A stretch of DNA of 64,000 bases from Symsagittifera roscoffensis (GCF_963678635.1 NC_087063.1:61729850-61793849), one strand, 5' to 3'; positions 1 through 12,124 are shown, counted from the first letter of the stretch. Program-made: numbers and translations. The notes: generated from the letters alone by a model not told the origin.

Positions 1-3000
1 ACCAGATAAAATTCTGGTACAAGTTGGAATCTTATGTATCTTTAAAACAAGTCGATGCCCGTTCCGCCGCGGATAAACATGCTTTATTCATCCTAAAATC
101 TGAAACCGTTTACAATGGCTTAAGATACATTGTGCCTATGCTTTGGATTGATAGTAATGTCAGTCTACCAAACAACTATTACTCGTCACTCGCCCAGTTT
201 AAAACAATGGATAGAAGGTTAAGTAAAGACCCTGAACTGCGCGAAAGATACGCAGACACAATTAGAGAGGACATTAGGAAAGGCTATGTCGTTTTCGTCG
301 AACCGCATGATCCACGTAAGCGTTCCGATCGCGAGTGGTATCTTCGCACCATCCCGTCGTAAAACCAAATAAGTCGGGTAAGGGGTGTCGAGTCCTTGAA
401 GGGGCTTCTAAGTTCCACGGCACATCCTTAAATAAGTCCTGATTGGTGGGTCCGGACCTACTCCAAAATTTAATTTTTGTACTTTTGCGATTCCGTCAAC
501 ACAAATACGCCGTCTCCGCGGATATAGAGGGTATGTTCCTCCAGGTAGGAGTCCTCGCCCGCAATCAAATTTCGCTCCATTTTTTTTGGCGGGAGGATAC
601 CACTTCCGATGTGGTAGTTCATCAGTACACTCGCCATATATTCGGCGCACGGGATTCGCCTACATGCGCCAATTTAGCGTTGCGGAAAACAGCAACTGAT
701 AATGTTTCTGGGCAATTGACTATAATGTCCACATACCCTGAGGCCGCCTCAGTCGTAAGTGAAAAATTTTACATGGACGATTACTTGGATTCGTTCGAGA
801 GCGTTACCCATGCAATTAAAATTAGCCGCGATTTGTTTTCGTTACTAAAGTTGGGAGGATTTAATTTGAGTAATTTTGTCAGTAATGCTGATGAAAGCAC
901 TTCAGCAATGAACCCCGAGGGTTGCAAAACCTCGTCTTCACCCATCAAGGAATATTGTGACAGTGCCGAACAATCATCACACGTCTTAGGTCTCAAGTGG
1001 GATCATGTGAAAGACACATTGGTTGTTAGCAGAGGCGTGGATCGTCGTCTCGATAAGGCATTAACTCAACGAACCGTCTTGAGTTTTGTCTCTTCTGCGT
1101 TTGAACCTGTTGGGTTAGTAGCTTCATAAACCGTTAGGGCCCGTCTTTTCCTTAAAGATGTTTGGAAAATCAGTGGTCAAATTTGAGAAGATGAATTACC
1201 GGAAGAGATAAGAGATAAATTTCTCGAGTGGCACTCCGGTTTCCCTCTCTTAGGGCAATTGACTATTCCCTTTGTTGCTTCACAGAGCCTGTGGATCATT
1301 GCTGAGCTCCACATGTTCAGTGATAGCTCGCAGGACGTTTTCTGCGCGGTTGGGTTATTGCGTGCGCGACTCTCGAGTTCGCACAAAACTCAAATATCTT
1401 TTCTCTTTGGCAAAGCTCGCGTTGCGCCCATGAAAGCGCTATCTATACCAAAGCTATAGCTTCAATCTGCTCTGCTCACCACACGACTGAAAGATGATAT
1501 AATGACAACCCTTACTGTCAGCACTAACCATGTCTACATGTGGAGAGATAGTACAACATTTTTGCAGTGGCTAAACTGAAAAATTACCTGTATTCATCGC
1601 TAACCGTGTCGGCGAAATCTTCGAATCGACCACTATTGATGAGTGGCACCATGTTCTGGGCGGCGATAATCCAGCTGATATCGGTACGCGGGGGATTTCT
1701 TCGGAAGCCCTCAAGGATAGCAGCTCGGTTATTGGTCCCAGCATTCTCAGGACTACTGATTGGCCGTTTATACCCGAAGAACGTGTAATCAATAAGATTC
1801 GTTTGAAGGGTCCTTCTTGTGATGTTGATAATTGCTTGGAGACATCATCTTCCTTCGTCACCGATATCACATCCATCAAACATCCCAAAAACGGGTTCAA
1901 TTGGGAAAGGTTCAGTTCCTTTACGATATACAATCGAGTAGTCGCTTTTATGTTGAGGATGCTGCCTTCACATAAAGCATTTTCGCGGTAAGGACTTACG
2001 AATCACCGACTCCACTGAAATTGATATTGCAGGAAGCAAACTCATTCAACTTGCTCAGATGGAATCTTCCCCGTTGAGTCAAAAACACTCACCGCTGGCA
2101 AACCTATTAAGATAAGTAGTAAAATTGCCACATACTCGCCATTTATCGGTCCCGCTGGTATCGTTTGATACTTAGCACCCGATTTACTCGACGCCCGACA
2201 TACCCTAGTTCAATTGTTGGCCCGCAGTCTCCACCACAAGCATTTTCATCACGGTTTAGATTACATGCTCTCCGTTTTAAATATGAAATATGCAATACTT
2301 GGGTTGCGTCGACTACTTCGGTCTATCGAAAGTCAATGTGTAACATGCCGAAAACGCAAAGCAAGTACTATCCAGCCAATTATGTCCGATTTACCTGTCG
2401 AACGTCTCGGATATACGCAATCACCCTTTAATCATACGGGTGTGGATTACTTTAGACTGCTTTACGTTCCGGTTTGCAGAAGCACTGAAACAAGATGGGG
2501 ATTTTCACCAGGGCTGTACACTTTGAGATTGTACCATCTCTGGACACTAGTTTTTGTGTCATGGGCATTGAACGGTTCATTGCGCGTCGTGGTACACCAA
2601 GCACGATCTGGTCGGATAACGGCACGAACTTCGTTGGTGCGGAAAAGGAACTACTTGCCTGCATCAAGAGCTGGAATGGCATCGCTCCGACCATTTTTGC
2701 ACACAAAGGTGTTACTTGGAAATTTAACCCGCCAGGCGCACCTCATCATGGCGGCTCCTGGGAGCGCCTCGTCCGAAGCGTGAAGCGCGTGCTTTACGAT
2801 ATACTAGGCAGTAGGCGAGTCACCGAAGAGGTGTTAGGAACAACACTCTGCTTAGTTGAGCAGGCTTTGAATTCGAGGCCAATCACTCCCATTAGTACGC
2901 ATTCACGTGAGTTCGAAGCGTTAACCCCAAACCACTTTTTGCTTGGACAACATGCCACAAGCTTTCCTTCACTTTTACCCGGGGAGCACTTCGACCAAAA

Positions 3001-3335
3001 GAAAAGGTACGTGCGAGCGCAGTCGTTTGCCAACGCTATCTGGTCTCGTTGGCTTCGCGAATATGTTCCCTCACTGAATAGGCGTGTCAAGTGGCACACT
3101 CAATCACTCAATGTGACTCCACTTATAAGACAGGCGATCTCATGTGGGTGATTGAGCCCGATAGTCCGCGTGGGAACTACCCTCTCGCCCGAATCGTTAA
3201 GCTAAACTACGGACAGGACGGTTGCGCCCGATCCGCCCTTGTTAAGACCGCAACCTGTGAAGTCACTCGACCTACCGTTAAGCTCGCCCCTGTTCTTCTT
3301 TCTTCAGGGGGGAGGATGTTGCAACGCAAATGTAA
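1..3335 (+). mobile_element. BEL/Pao-type LTR retrotransposon, decayed 3' half
   Basis: The left end of the window is the pol region of a BEL/Pao retrotransposon, entered part-way through the reverse transcriptase. Successive pieces of RT, RNase H and integrase follow in the expected order but in changing frames, so the copy is dead. The integrase C-terminal domain runs into a purine tract (GGGGGGAGGA), immediately followed by TGTTGCAACG, the usual look of a polypurine tract and 3' LTR start. The 5' LTR, gag and protease lie outside the window. The family call rests on recognisable BEL/Pao blocks and is firm. The right end of the LTR is not resolved. The insertion lies upstream of the first receptor exon seen, so it may sit in a receptor intron. 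Confidence 0.9.
24..1129 (+). pseudogene. pol: BEL/Pao reverse transcriptase remnant
   Basis: Two open stretches in different frames make up the reverse transcriptase. The first (24-362) has the N-terminal block with NVSLPNNYYSS and RLSKDPELRERY, ending near DREWYL. About 80 bp of broken frame follows. The second (443-1129) holds the palm: ADIEGMFLQV with the first catalytic Asp, FGARDSP, and the active-site box YMDDY. The enzyme would copy element RNA into cDNA. At least one frameshift and several stops make it non-functional. RNase H remnants without a clean frame follow to about 2,160, including an ERFSSFT..RVVAFMLR block near 1,900 that is typical of the BEL/Pao region before integrase. 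Confidence 0.85.
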
Positions 3336-3342
3336 AGTATAG
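2214..3342 (+). pseudogene. pol: BEL/Pao integrase remnant (zinc-binding, core, C-terminal domains)
   Basis: Three overlapping frames together encode a BEL/Pao integrase. The first, from 2,214, has the zinc-binding N-domain ending in CVTCRKRKA and the block VERLGYTQSPFNHTGVDYF that opens the core. The second (2,495-3,151) has FTRAVHFEIV, WSDNGTNFVGAEKEL with the second catalytic Asp, and NPPGAPHHGGSWERL with the catalytic Glu, then LTPNHFLLG. The third (3,091-3,342) has the C-terminal YKTGDLMWVIE...PLARIVK module and ends just after the purine tract. At least two frameshifts separate the parts. The protein would have inserted cDNA into host chromosomes; this copy cannot. Confidence 0.85.
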
Positions 3343-3401
3343 ATGCATATAAAACAGAGTATAGATGCATATAAAACAGAGTATAAATGCATATAAAAAC
3401 A
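3317..3401 (+). repeat. Start of BEL 3' LTR with three 22-bp tandem repeats
   Basis: TG follows directly after a GGGGGGAGGA purine tract, the expected LTR start. From 3,336 to 3,401 three 22-bp units of AGTATAGATGCATATAAAAC type are arranged head to tail. The third differs by two bases. The units contain ATGCAT and TATAAA-like strings, as LTR promoters often do, but I cannot show that they act as a promoter. The LTR right end was not found. Confidence 0.6.
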
Positions 3402-3485
3402 AGCACAGTTGGCCGAGTGGACTAAGCTAACGTACAGACTATACAAACTTGCCAGTTGACGTAGGTTCGAGTCCCCCATCTGCCC
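3402..3485 (+). tRNA. tRNA-like sequence (Leu/Ser type), probably pseudogene or SINE head
   Basis: The sequence has a perfect class II box A (TGGCCGAGTGG) and box B (GGTTCGAGTCC) at normal spacing, with room for a variable arm. The 5' and 3' acceptor strands (AGCACAG and ATCTGCC) do not pair well and I could not fold a convincing anticodon stem, so no anticodon is assigned. A degenerate tRNA-Leu/Ser or a tRNA-derived repeat is more likely than a working gene. tRNAscan-SE would decide. Confidence 0.45.
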
Positions 3486-3949
3486 ATGTATTAATATACT
3501 AAAAACGGGGGTTATATCCTATTTAACTGTTTTTCGATTCTAATTCGGTTCAGCCTTGATTAAGGCTGACGCCAAAAAGAGCAATTTGTCTCAAGGACAT
3601 TACCGACCGGTTCGTGTGGCTAGCTTGCGCCAATTTGTTATGGAAGCTGTAGTGGTGAAGTTATGAACTTGTTTAACTGCAAAATTTGGATGAAATTAGC
3701 TAGTATTACCGATGAATTTTGTATTGCCGAGAATACGAATTTGTTATTGATATTTCGTTTTTAAATCATACTACGGAGGTTGAGCGCGCACAATTTTAGT
3801 TGATGGGAAATATTTTTTTTTGTATTTTTTCTTTTCTTTTTAGCTGAAGCTTTCAATTTTTTTTCAGTTAAGCGGCCAGAGGCCTAACGCAAAGGACATT
3901 TGTTTAAGGTTAACTAAGCTATGACTATCTTACAATAGCTCACCTTGTA

Positions 3950-4027
3950 AATTGCAGTGCACGTGCGAATTGAACCCGCAATCATATGACTACTGGGCAC
4001 CATCACTACCGATGCGCCACAATTTAC
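3950..4027 (-). tRNA. tRNA-like sequence on the - strand
   Basis: On the - strand there is a 6-bp acceptor stem (AAATTG with CAATTT), a D-arm stem GGCGC/GTGCC with one wobble, a box A-like TGGCGCATCGG and a box B-like GGTTCAATTC. The anticodon arm can be drawn only with wobbles, around CATATG. The fold suggests a tRNA pseudogene or the head of a SINE. It is not a confident functional tRNA. Confidence 0.35.
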
Positions 4028-4252
4028 TTACAAGAACTGTCGGAACTTTCAGGGCCTCGCCCTGATATGTAGTCTTGTTGTTAACTATTAGAATTTACTA
4101 TACTAAACGATTTATAATGAGTTTGTGGTAACCTTTTTCGTAAACTCCGGAACCATATAATTGTTTTGACTTTCGAAAAATGTAACTGAATGTGTAAGTT
4201 ATCTCTTGTTTTTTTTCTGAAAAACCGATAGCCATGACCGTTTTTTTTTCAG

Positions 4253-7200
4253 GTTCGCCTCTGTTGCCAGATGCAGTTAGAATAGCGGACACTGAGAAAA
4301 TACGACTGGTGTTGAAGCTGTCTCTGCCCTTTGTGATGCAGACTGCGCAGTACAATGAAGAGAGCGAGCAAGCTGGAATCAAGGTCAGTTCAGCCTTTCC
4401 CCTACCACCCGGCACCACTGTGTGAGCAACAGGGCTTTAAACTAAGGAATTGATGATAAAAACGATGAAATGATATTTAGGTAATTTGAAAGCAGTCTTG
4501 CACAGCCACGGTGCAGAAACGGCTTTTTTGAAACGGATTTTGTGGTGCAGATTAAAAATCATACTTTAATACTGTAATGGCTAAAAAAACAAAGTAAATT
4601 TTTTATTTACGTGTAGTGTAGAGACGTAGGCATCCAGTGTCTCAATATCTCTTCGTTCACCGTGGACCCCGACCAGATCCAGAAGTACCTGGATGGTAAG
4701 AGTGCGGACAAGGTGGACGTGTTATGCTGCTACGGATTCACAGTTGAAGTTCTCAAGAGTCTCGCTAATGATCTCAACTTCAAGTACCAGGTGAGCTTGC
4801 AAAGAAATATGGAAAGACGAAAAATTTTTGATTCAGCTTAACTTACCATAGTAACTCACTATTTTTAGAGACAGCCGTCAAGAAGTTCAATCTCTATCAT
4901 TTTACAGCCTTTGTCAATTCAGGCAGGGCGGATTTGGGGGGGGGGGGGGGCATCCGTTCTTCCCATCAGGGTTTCGACCCCTTGCCGACCCAAAGGGTCT
5001 CCCTTTGTACTATTTTGAGATATCCATTTTTGGTGAAGGGCCCTAAAATTTTTCTAAAGGCGCCTTTGGCGCCAATATATATTAATTTTGAGGGAGGAGC
5101 GCGCGCCGAAAAAACGCGATTTTTTGGTCAACATTTTCCAAAAAATGCCAAAAAACGCTTTTTTTTTTAACCTATTTTGTCAAAATTTTGCCTGCGGCGC
5201 AGAAATTTTGGCCCAAACAGGATTTTTGTACTGCTTTGGAGGAGCTCGAAAAATCAAGTAGGTCGAACTAAAAAAAGAAAAAGACCTAAAAAAAAAGTTT
5301 TTTTTTTTTGAAAACCCAACCCCCCCACCCCCCCCCCCCTCGAGAAAATCCTAGATCCGCCCCTGATTTCAGGTCTCTCCAAAAATAGAATAGGAGTATG
5401 TCGAATTAACAAAACGCCAAAATACAACACAGTAGCGTTTCATTCCGTTAACTCGTCGTCTTTTCACTTCATTAAAACTAGTCATGAAGCCATCAGCTCT
5501 CCACCCCCTCTCTCAGCTTGCACTTTTATGGCATAACGAGTGCTTTTACAAGAGTAATCATGAAAATCAAAATATGTTTGTCATGGCGTAGCTATTCCGC
5601 GTGTCAATTTTAATAACAATCGGAAAACGTGAACCATCATTTTATTTATAAAACCTTGCAGATGGGGAAAAGAGCTGAGCAATCTTTAAAAAGTTTATTT
5701 TCACTTGTTTCAGGCTTTCCTGACTCCTGAAGCTACAATTGGGTCATACACTGAAGGCCAATGGCGAGGCATGATAGGGGATATCTTACGGGACTCAGCT
5801 GACATGGCGGCAGGTGCAACTAGCATCACACCTCAGAGGGCAGAGGCTATCCAGTTCAGTGTCCCTTACTACAGCAGCGCGTTTGGCACTCTGTCTGCTA
5901 GGAAGCCCCCCCGACCAGCCACCAGCGCCTTCATGGACCCCTTCTCGCCCGCCATGTGGATACTCATCTTCATATTCGTCCACGTCACTGCAATCTTCAT
6001 GGCATTCTTCGAAGTAAGCTCCTCCTACAATTTTCTGTTTGATGACAATGAGGAATCACGCAGCAATTTGAAAAAATTTTAAAAAAGCACCCCACCCTGG
6101 TAATTAATTTATAAACCTTCCATATTACGAAACCTGTGTCTGGGGGGCTTTTTTAATTAGGCAGTGGGGCTATAATGGGAAAAAACCAATTTCTCGCAGC
6201 CAAAAAAAACATCTATACCTGGTTGACTTATTGGCCAAGATTTTCTGGGACAGAAAAAAGCTGCAATTTGATGGGACAGAAAAAAGCACATTTTCTTTCT
6301 CGTGCTTGGGTAAATTTGATCGACTTAGAGCTGTGGCATGCTTTCTTGAAGCCATTTACGTCTGTACATCTGCCAAAAATTGTAATGGTCGCCTCTTAGT
6401 GAGATGACTAAGAAAAGTTAGATATTTCTGGCGCTGAGGTCACGTGAAATTGTTGTTTCTGAGAATGGATTAATGTTTTGTGATTCAGTGGCTGTCGCCT
6501 TATGGCCTGCACCCGAATGGACGCAACAGACGCTCTGTGTTCAGCTTCCCCTCTGGCCTCCTCCACACCTGGTCCCTACTCTTCTCACACACCTACGCCT
6601 CCAAACCCCCCAAGAGTGTGGCCAGCAGAATCATAGTCAATGCGTGGGGTATGTTCGCTGTTGTGTTCATTGCTGGCTACACGGCTAACTTGGCCTCCTT
6701 CATGGCGGGTCGGATGCTGGATCCCAACATAGACATCTCAAAGGTAACTGGGCAAACTCTTTCATTTCTTTTTAGAAAAAATATGGTTTAAAACAAAACA
6801 TCTGTAACCTTCAGGACACCAAAGCAAAAAGTTTTCAGTAGGCATTCTGTTTACAGATAGCAGTACGTACACTGGAAATTGAACGCAAAGCTTCTCAAAA
6901 AAACTAAACAGCAATTTATGAATTTGATTACAATTTTGTTATAAAAATCTGTTGTAGCTTCGTTATCCGGACAGTGACATGAAGTTTGCGACTATCAACG
7001 GCACTAGCACAGAGTACTACTTGCAGCTCTATTTCCCCCAGAGGTACAGGGAGTTCAAAAAGAACAACGTCAAGAGCCTCGCAGAGGGAGTGGCCAAGCT
7101 AAAGTGAGAACAAGTTACCCCCGGGTACCAAGATATTCCTAGTTTTTGCAGCTAAAAAACATTCATATTTTCCATCCTACAAAAAAATCAAATCATCATT

Positions 7201-10137
7201 TTCACCAATTTAGGCAACATAGTTAGGACAAATGATATACTCTTAGCTCGATTGATCATGTAAGCGCTTCACAATTTCCCTTTCAGCATCTTTAGTCTTT
7301 AGCATCTTTGTTGCTAGTTTCGTGCTGGAACAGTGTATACCATTGTAGCGAATTTTACTATTTACCCCCCCCCCCCATTGAAACAGAAGAAAATTTAATA
7401 CGAAGTTTAAAATTCACATATGCATAACCGTTGAATTAGTTCTTTATAGTGGTGGCAAATTCTTTATTCATAACATAGAGGGGGAGATAGTTAACAAGAT
7501 CCATAATCAATGATGATGATAAATGATGTATTACAGGAGTTACGAGATAGGGGCGCTGATGTTCGATGCTCCCCAGGTGGAGTACGAGGCAGCCACTGAC
7601 CCCGACTGCACTCTGATCGCAGCAGGGAGCAACTTCTGGTCAGACACCTACGGACTCATGTTCCCAAAACACTCCAATCTTGTCAATCAGGTATGGCTAA
7701 AAATCTAGATAGGGTTATGGTCCACAATTTGGAAGTTTCTGAGGTGCTATGGAAAATCAAATTCGTAAAAAACTACCAGCACTTTAAAATACTCTTACTC
7801 TAACAACGCACGGTTTGTTCAAAGTGTTAAAACGAAAATTTTAAAAAATATATTATTGGTCAAAAAAGATTTTTCGTCTTCATTCATATTACGTATATAA
7901 ATTAAAAAGTATTCTGAGTTTTGAAAAAGCTCCTTTGTTTAGATCAATGAGCGCCTCGTGAACTACGAGGCCACAGGCATGATCACCACCTGGGAGAAGA
8001 AGTGGCTCACCACGCCCAGTGGAGAGTGCTATTCGCCTATGATGAGCAGGTTCGTTAAGCAGAATTTCTATTCCACCGATATAATTCTCACGAAAATACT
8101 TCGCGCGCAGAAAGAACGTCTTTTTTGTGTTTTGGGAATACTCGCAAAATCAGTTTGGTCGGCCTAAGAAAACTTTTAAAATTTTCCACACTTTTTAAAA
8201 AACCGCTCTTCAGAAAATCCTAGATCCATGCCTGCTGATGCAAATAACAAATAAATTAAAAATAAAACCTGACAACTAAAGCTGATTTTTAGCGAAAAGT
8301 ACTTTCTTTTTTTGTAGTTGCTACATTTTACACCAATTGAAATTCTTCGGTATCGCATTAATTAGTGAACCCGCTAAACCCTTTACAGTAGCCTCGTAAA
8401 ATGTTATACTCTTAAAATAGTAACCCCTAAGATGCTTGAGGGTGAAGCAACATTACCCAGCCCAGAAAAATAACCAAAAAAAATTGCATGTAGTTCTTAA
8501 ACAGGGGGACAACAGCGGCTCGCCGTGATGAGCTGTACAGCTCTTGTGTTGGTCCTTTCCACCGTGGATAAATGGTCTTAATAAGAGTGGCAAAACATTA
8601 ATTCTCTTTAAAAATTGATCATCTCTCACCCGCTTTAACATGATGTTTTGATCTTAGGTACCGCTTGTCATTCGACCACGCCCACGGGGTCTTCATCCTA
8701 ATACTGGTGGGCAGTTTGTTCGCCCTGTTCGTGCTAGGCATAGAGTGGCTGGTCTATAAACTGGTGGTGCCTTGTCTCAAACAGCACGAGTACAGTGGCA
8801 AATGGAAGTACATCCTATTCTTCAGCCAGGCAAGTAGTTGTAAATCCAATTTCAACTGGCCATTCGTCCAATGAAACAGACAAGTACGACCGAAATGCCA
8901 ATAATATCGTTTTGGAAGGAACAGCGGTACAAACATGAGTTCAAATTTTGGGCTTTGTCAATAAAACAGCGATCCTTGCACGGTTTGGAAAATATAAATT
9001 CAAAACTTAGTGATCCTTTGTATTTTGTGCGATTTTTGAGAGTGAATTGCAACTGAGACTGATGTTTTAGCGACTGAATGCGTCCCTCAAAACGGCACCC
9101 AAGTTAAGCAAAAAGAAACACTCCATAATAGGACTGGTAGATTCCGTTCACTCCAATGTCAAAAGAACAAGTGCAAGCTCCCCTTCTAACTCAATCACAA
9201 GACTAGCACTTCTACGGTCCAGTACCACCGGGTCATTCAAGTCCAAAAAGGTACCTGTTTCCAATCAAAATGGCGGAAACACTCCTGCTAACCTAACCTT
9301 GAACCCGGGCTACAGTGAATATCATCAGATGGCAGCTAGCAGAACCAACAATTTGTCTACTCCTAGGAGCTCAGTAGCTAGCAAGTGGGGGTTGGGTACC
9401 ATCAGTCGAGATACGAGCTCAGATGTGGTTCACTTTAGTTCTCTATACAGCCATCAGGGGTCAATTTCACCGCACACAACAATGCCTGTATTGCCCCAGA
9501 ACAGAGATGACTCATCGTTGTTTGATAGTTGTTCAAGTCTGTCTTGCAATGTGCCAAATAGAGCCAACCAGAACAATTCAGGTGCAATTGCTGTCGGGAC
9601 ATATTCGGAGCACAAAGATCCCGGCGTTAGGGTCAGTTACCGCTAATAAATGTTTTTTTTAGGTCCAAACTTAATAAACTGATTTAAAATTGAGTTCTCA
9701 AAGTCATCATCTGATATTTGATACCACTGTTTCATGTAAAATGTGTCGACTCAAATGGCTTGTCCTTTCAGTTTCCCATCATAGTCAAAAGTCCATCTCA
9801 CAATGTCGGCGGTCCGTCAGGCGAGTTCAAGACCGGAATAGAAATAGTCCAGACCCACATTCCTAATGGATTCATCTCAGCCGGAAGCAGCCGGGACATG
9901 TCTCCCATGCAGACTCAACCTGAGCAGATGCAAATGATGCCAATTACAGTGAACATGCCATCAAACCCGGCAGTACAGTCGCAATCTGTTCGGGTTAGAA
10001 CTCCTAGCCAGGGAGCTGGACTCTCGAACAGAAATAACACTATGACCCCCCAGAAAGAGAACCAACCAGGAGTTCCCATACATACCAGAAGAGTTCCACT
10101 AGAATCTGAGTCCAGGTCTTGCTCCACAGACATCTAG
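4253..10137 (+). CDS. NMDA-type ionotropic glutamate receptor, GluN3-like (C-terminal ten exons)
   Basis: Ligand-gated cation channel subunit of the plasma membrane. Exons: 4253-4383, 4617-4790, 5714-6013, 6489-6743, 6958-7103, 7537-7690, 7943-8049, 8658-8829, 9071-9631, 9772-10137. All phases match; with one base from a missing upstream exon they give 788 codons plus stop TAG. Exons 1-3 encode S1 with CCYGF and the binding Arg in PQRAEAIQFSVPY. M1 (WILIFIFVHVTAIFMAFF) follows, then WLSPYGL, the pore loop VFSFPSGLLHTWSLLFSHT, and M3 with GYTANLASFM. S2 carries the binding Asp in ALMFDAPQVEYEA and a likely disulfide pair (DPDC and GECY). M4 is FILILVGSLFALFVLG. WLSPYGL..NGRNR and a pore loop ending in KPPK favour GluN3 over GluN1/GluN2 or AMPA types. 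A Ser-rich tail of about 310 residues ends in STDI, a class I PDZ ligand. Intron 8 has a GC donor. The N-terminal domain exons are not in the window. Confidence 0.88.
4924..5365. mobile_element. hAT-like MITE in receptor intron 2
   Basis: A 442-bp non-coding insertion begins CAGGGCGGATTTGGG and ends ATCCTAGATCCGCCCCTG, imperfect terminal inverted repeats starting CAGGG. It is flanked by AATTCAGG and ATTTCAGG, an 8-bp target duplication with one mismatch. CAGGG ends and 8-bp duplications are characteristic of hAT elements. There is no transposase, so it is non-autonomous. The ends are rich in G- and C-runs, and the centre has many A/T runs. Confidence 0.75.
8212..8234. repeat. Fragment of the same MITE end
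   Basis: The string AGAAAATCCTAGATCC followed by ATGCCTG matches the right terminal repeat of the MITE at 4,924-5,365 with small differences. It lies in the receptor intron before the M4 exon. The other end of this copy was not recognised. Confidence 0.5.
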
Positions 10138-10399
10138 TTTTAGACGATCGTTTTCGAAGTAGAAGAGTTACTAGCTAATTGCCGCAAAATCTATCAATTT
10201 ACTATTCCATTTCCATATTAAGTCCCATTTTTATATTCAGTTCAGATAATTCTCAATTACAAGTTTGTTTGCAATGAATTCATTTTGTTCCTTTTTTCAG
10301 TTTTAGCAAATTAAGACCTAAAATGAAAAAAATATGCGCTTTTATTCAGTAAGAGAAAAGATCATCTCTCAAATTTCTGCAATAAGAAGTAAACCAAGC

Positions 10400-10720
10400 A
10401 CAAAAATTTCCTCAGAGGCGAAGCTTCGCTTCGCAAACACTAGCGAGAACACGACAAAAAGCAGCTCTAGAAACCGCATTAAGAAAAAATAGAAAAAAGT
10501 CTCGAATTACTGAAAATTTGGCTAGGTCTAAGATTCGATCTGCGACCTACTAAAATAGAAAGATTGTGAGTCTCACACACCAAACACTCAGCAACGCACG
10601 CTTAACCATCGATCGACAAACACTAGTCGTGAATAAGGCAGCTACATATGCTAACAAATTGCCAACGCGATTCAGCAAAAGTAGCACCAAATACAAATAG
10701 ACACAATTTTGTCAGTAATA
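10400..10720 (-). repeat. tRNA-derived SINE, copy 1
   Basis: Together with two related segments (10,915-11,235 and 15,330-15,650) this forms a dispersed family. On the - strand each has a tRNA-like head with a box A-like stretch (GCTGAGTGTTTGG here; TGGCTGAATGGTTAG in the best copy), then TGTGAGACTC, then a box B-like stretch (GGTCGCAGATCGAAT), then a shared tail with GACAAAAAGC and CTTCGC strings. That is the plan of a Pol III SINE. The copies are well diverged, so the family is old here. Confidence 0.65.
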
Positions 10721-10914
10721 ATTTGGACTATAACAAACTGAAGACATCCACACTGTAATTGCATGCAACAAATCGGAAAGCATACAGTCCCTTTATGCCT
10801 TAATTTCGCATTTCAAAAAATTGCGAGGTATATTGGGTTAGAAATTTTCTGAAATCGAATTTTTAATATTGTTGTTGTTTGAAACAAATAGCTTTCGTGG
10901 GTTAACTTGATAAA

Positions 10915-11235
10915 TTTACTCAGAAGCGAAGCTTCGATCCGCAAACACTTGCGAGAAGTCGACAAAAAGCAACTCTATAAATTGCTTTAAAAAATCAGAA
11001 AGAAGCATCGAATTAGCAAATATTCGTCTACCTCTGAGACCTAATATTCGAACGTGCGACCTAGAGATTAAGAGTCTCACACACTAAACCACGGAAGCTT
11101 AATTTGTATCAATAAACAGTCATTCACAAATAAAGGAGAGAACAGATGCTTTGCAATTTCCAATAGTGCAGTGAGCTTTTCAAACAAGTAAACACTTTTA
11201 ATGAACGCTTTATTTGCGAGTTAGGTTAGAAAAAT
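10915..11235 (-). repeat. tRNA-derived SINE, copy 2
   Basis: Same family as the copy 500 bp upstream. The - strand shows TGGTTTAGTGTGTGAGACTC then GGTCGCACGTTCGAAT, the clearest box B of the three. The right part (AACACTTTTAATGAACGC, then GCGAGTTAGGTTAGAAAAA) is shared with the copy at 15.3-15.6 kb, which fixes the extent better than the tRNA head alone. Confidence 0.65.
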
Positions 11236-12124
11236 CAGAAAACTCGTGATAACACACTAAGCTGATCGCATGTCTAACAATGCATCAGTTGTGTTAATTA
11301 ATTACCATTCGAATGTCAGGCACTTGCTATCAAAGAGCTGTAAAGGTGCCCCAAAAGTGGCACGAACATTTGCGATTTAGTTTAGAAAAAAAAGAATTTT
11401 CTTAGTAATACACAAAGCTGCCGCTACTGTAGAAAAAAAACAATTCGCAGCGAGAGGTGAGATAATCAGGAAAATCATGTTATGTCCATGCCTAATCGAA
11501 CAGCTTTAATCAGGCGCAGATCTTGAGTTTTTCTGCCGGGAGGTGCAGCGGAACTTTGAAAAAAAAACAGTTGCTAAAACTGAATTCAAATATTAACAAA
11601 ATGTAAACAAAATTATACTAAAGTGAGTCTGCAATTTTTGGCAGCAAATTTGCTTTAGTTCAATTATATTAAACTTGAACTTAAGTGAAAAATAATAATA
11701 TTTTGATCAAAATCAACAAAAATGTTTGTTCTGGAAAATATATCACGGCAAAGTCAAGAATAATCGAAGGCGAAAAACGATTTTTAAATCTCTAAGTTGC
11801 TCCAAGTACTGAACTGCTATGCCGATGGTGCTGCCATCCTTTAGTCCCAGTTACTTCAATGTGGCCCGTTTGCCTCTGATGCATAAGTTAGTTAGTTGCT
11901 CTCAGGATGGCAAAAGAAATTCCACAACGAACGTAACACATGGCTGTAAGGTCAGTCCCTCTTTGCACTCCATCCATCCGCAATTCGCTTTAAAAGAAGG
12001 TAAATTCGGGTACCAAAACTCCATCCACAGATGTCACTAGTGGAGTAAATGAAATATGCTAACCTTCGCAAGCTGCTACAATTACGTTTTTTTTCTCCCT
12101 CAGCGGAATTCAAACCATTCATCG

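Noticed and set aside
3402-3485. Functional tRNA gene
   Set aside because: Box A and box B are perfect, but the acceptor strands do not pair and no anticodon stem forms.
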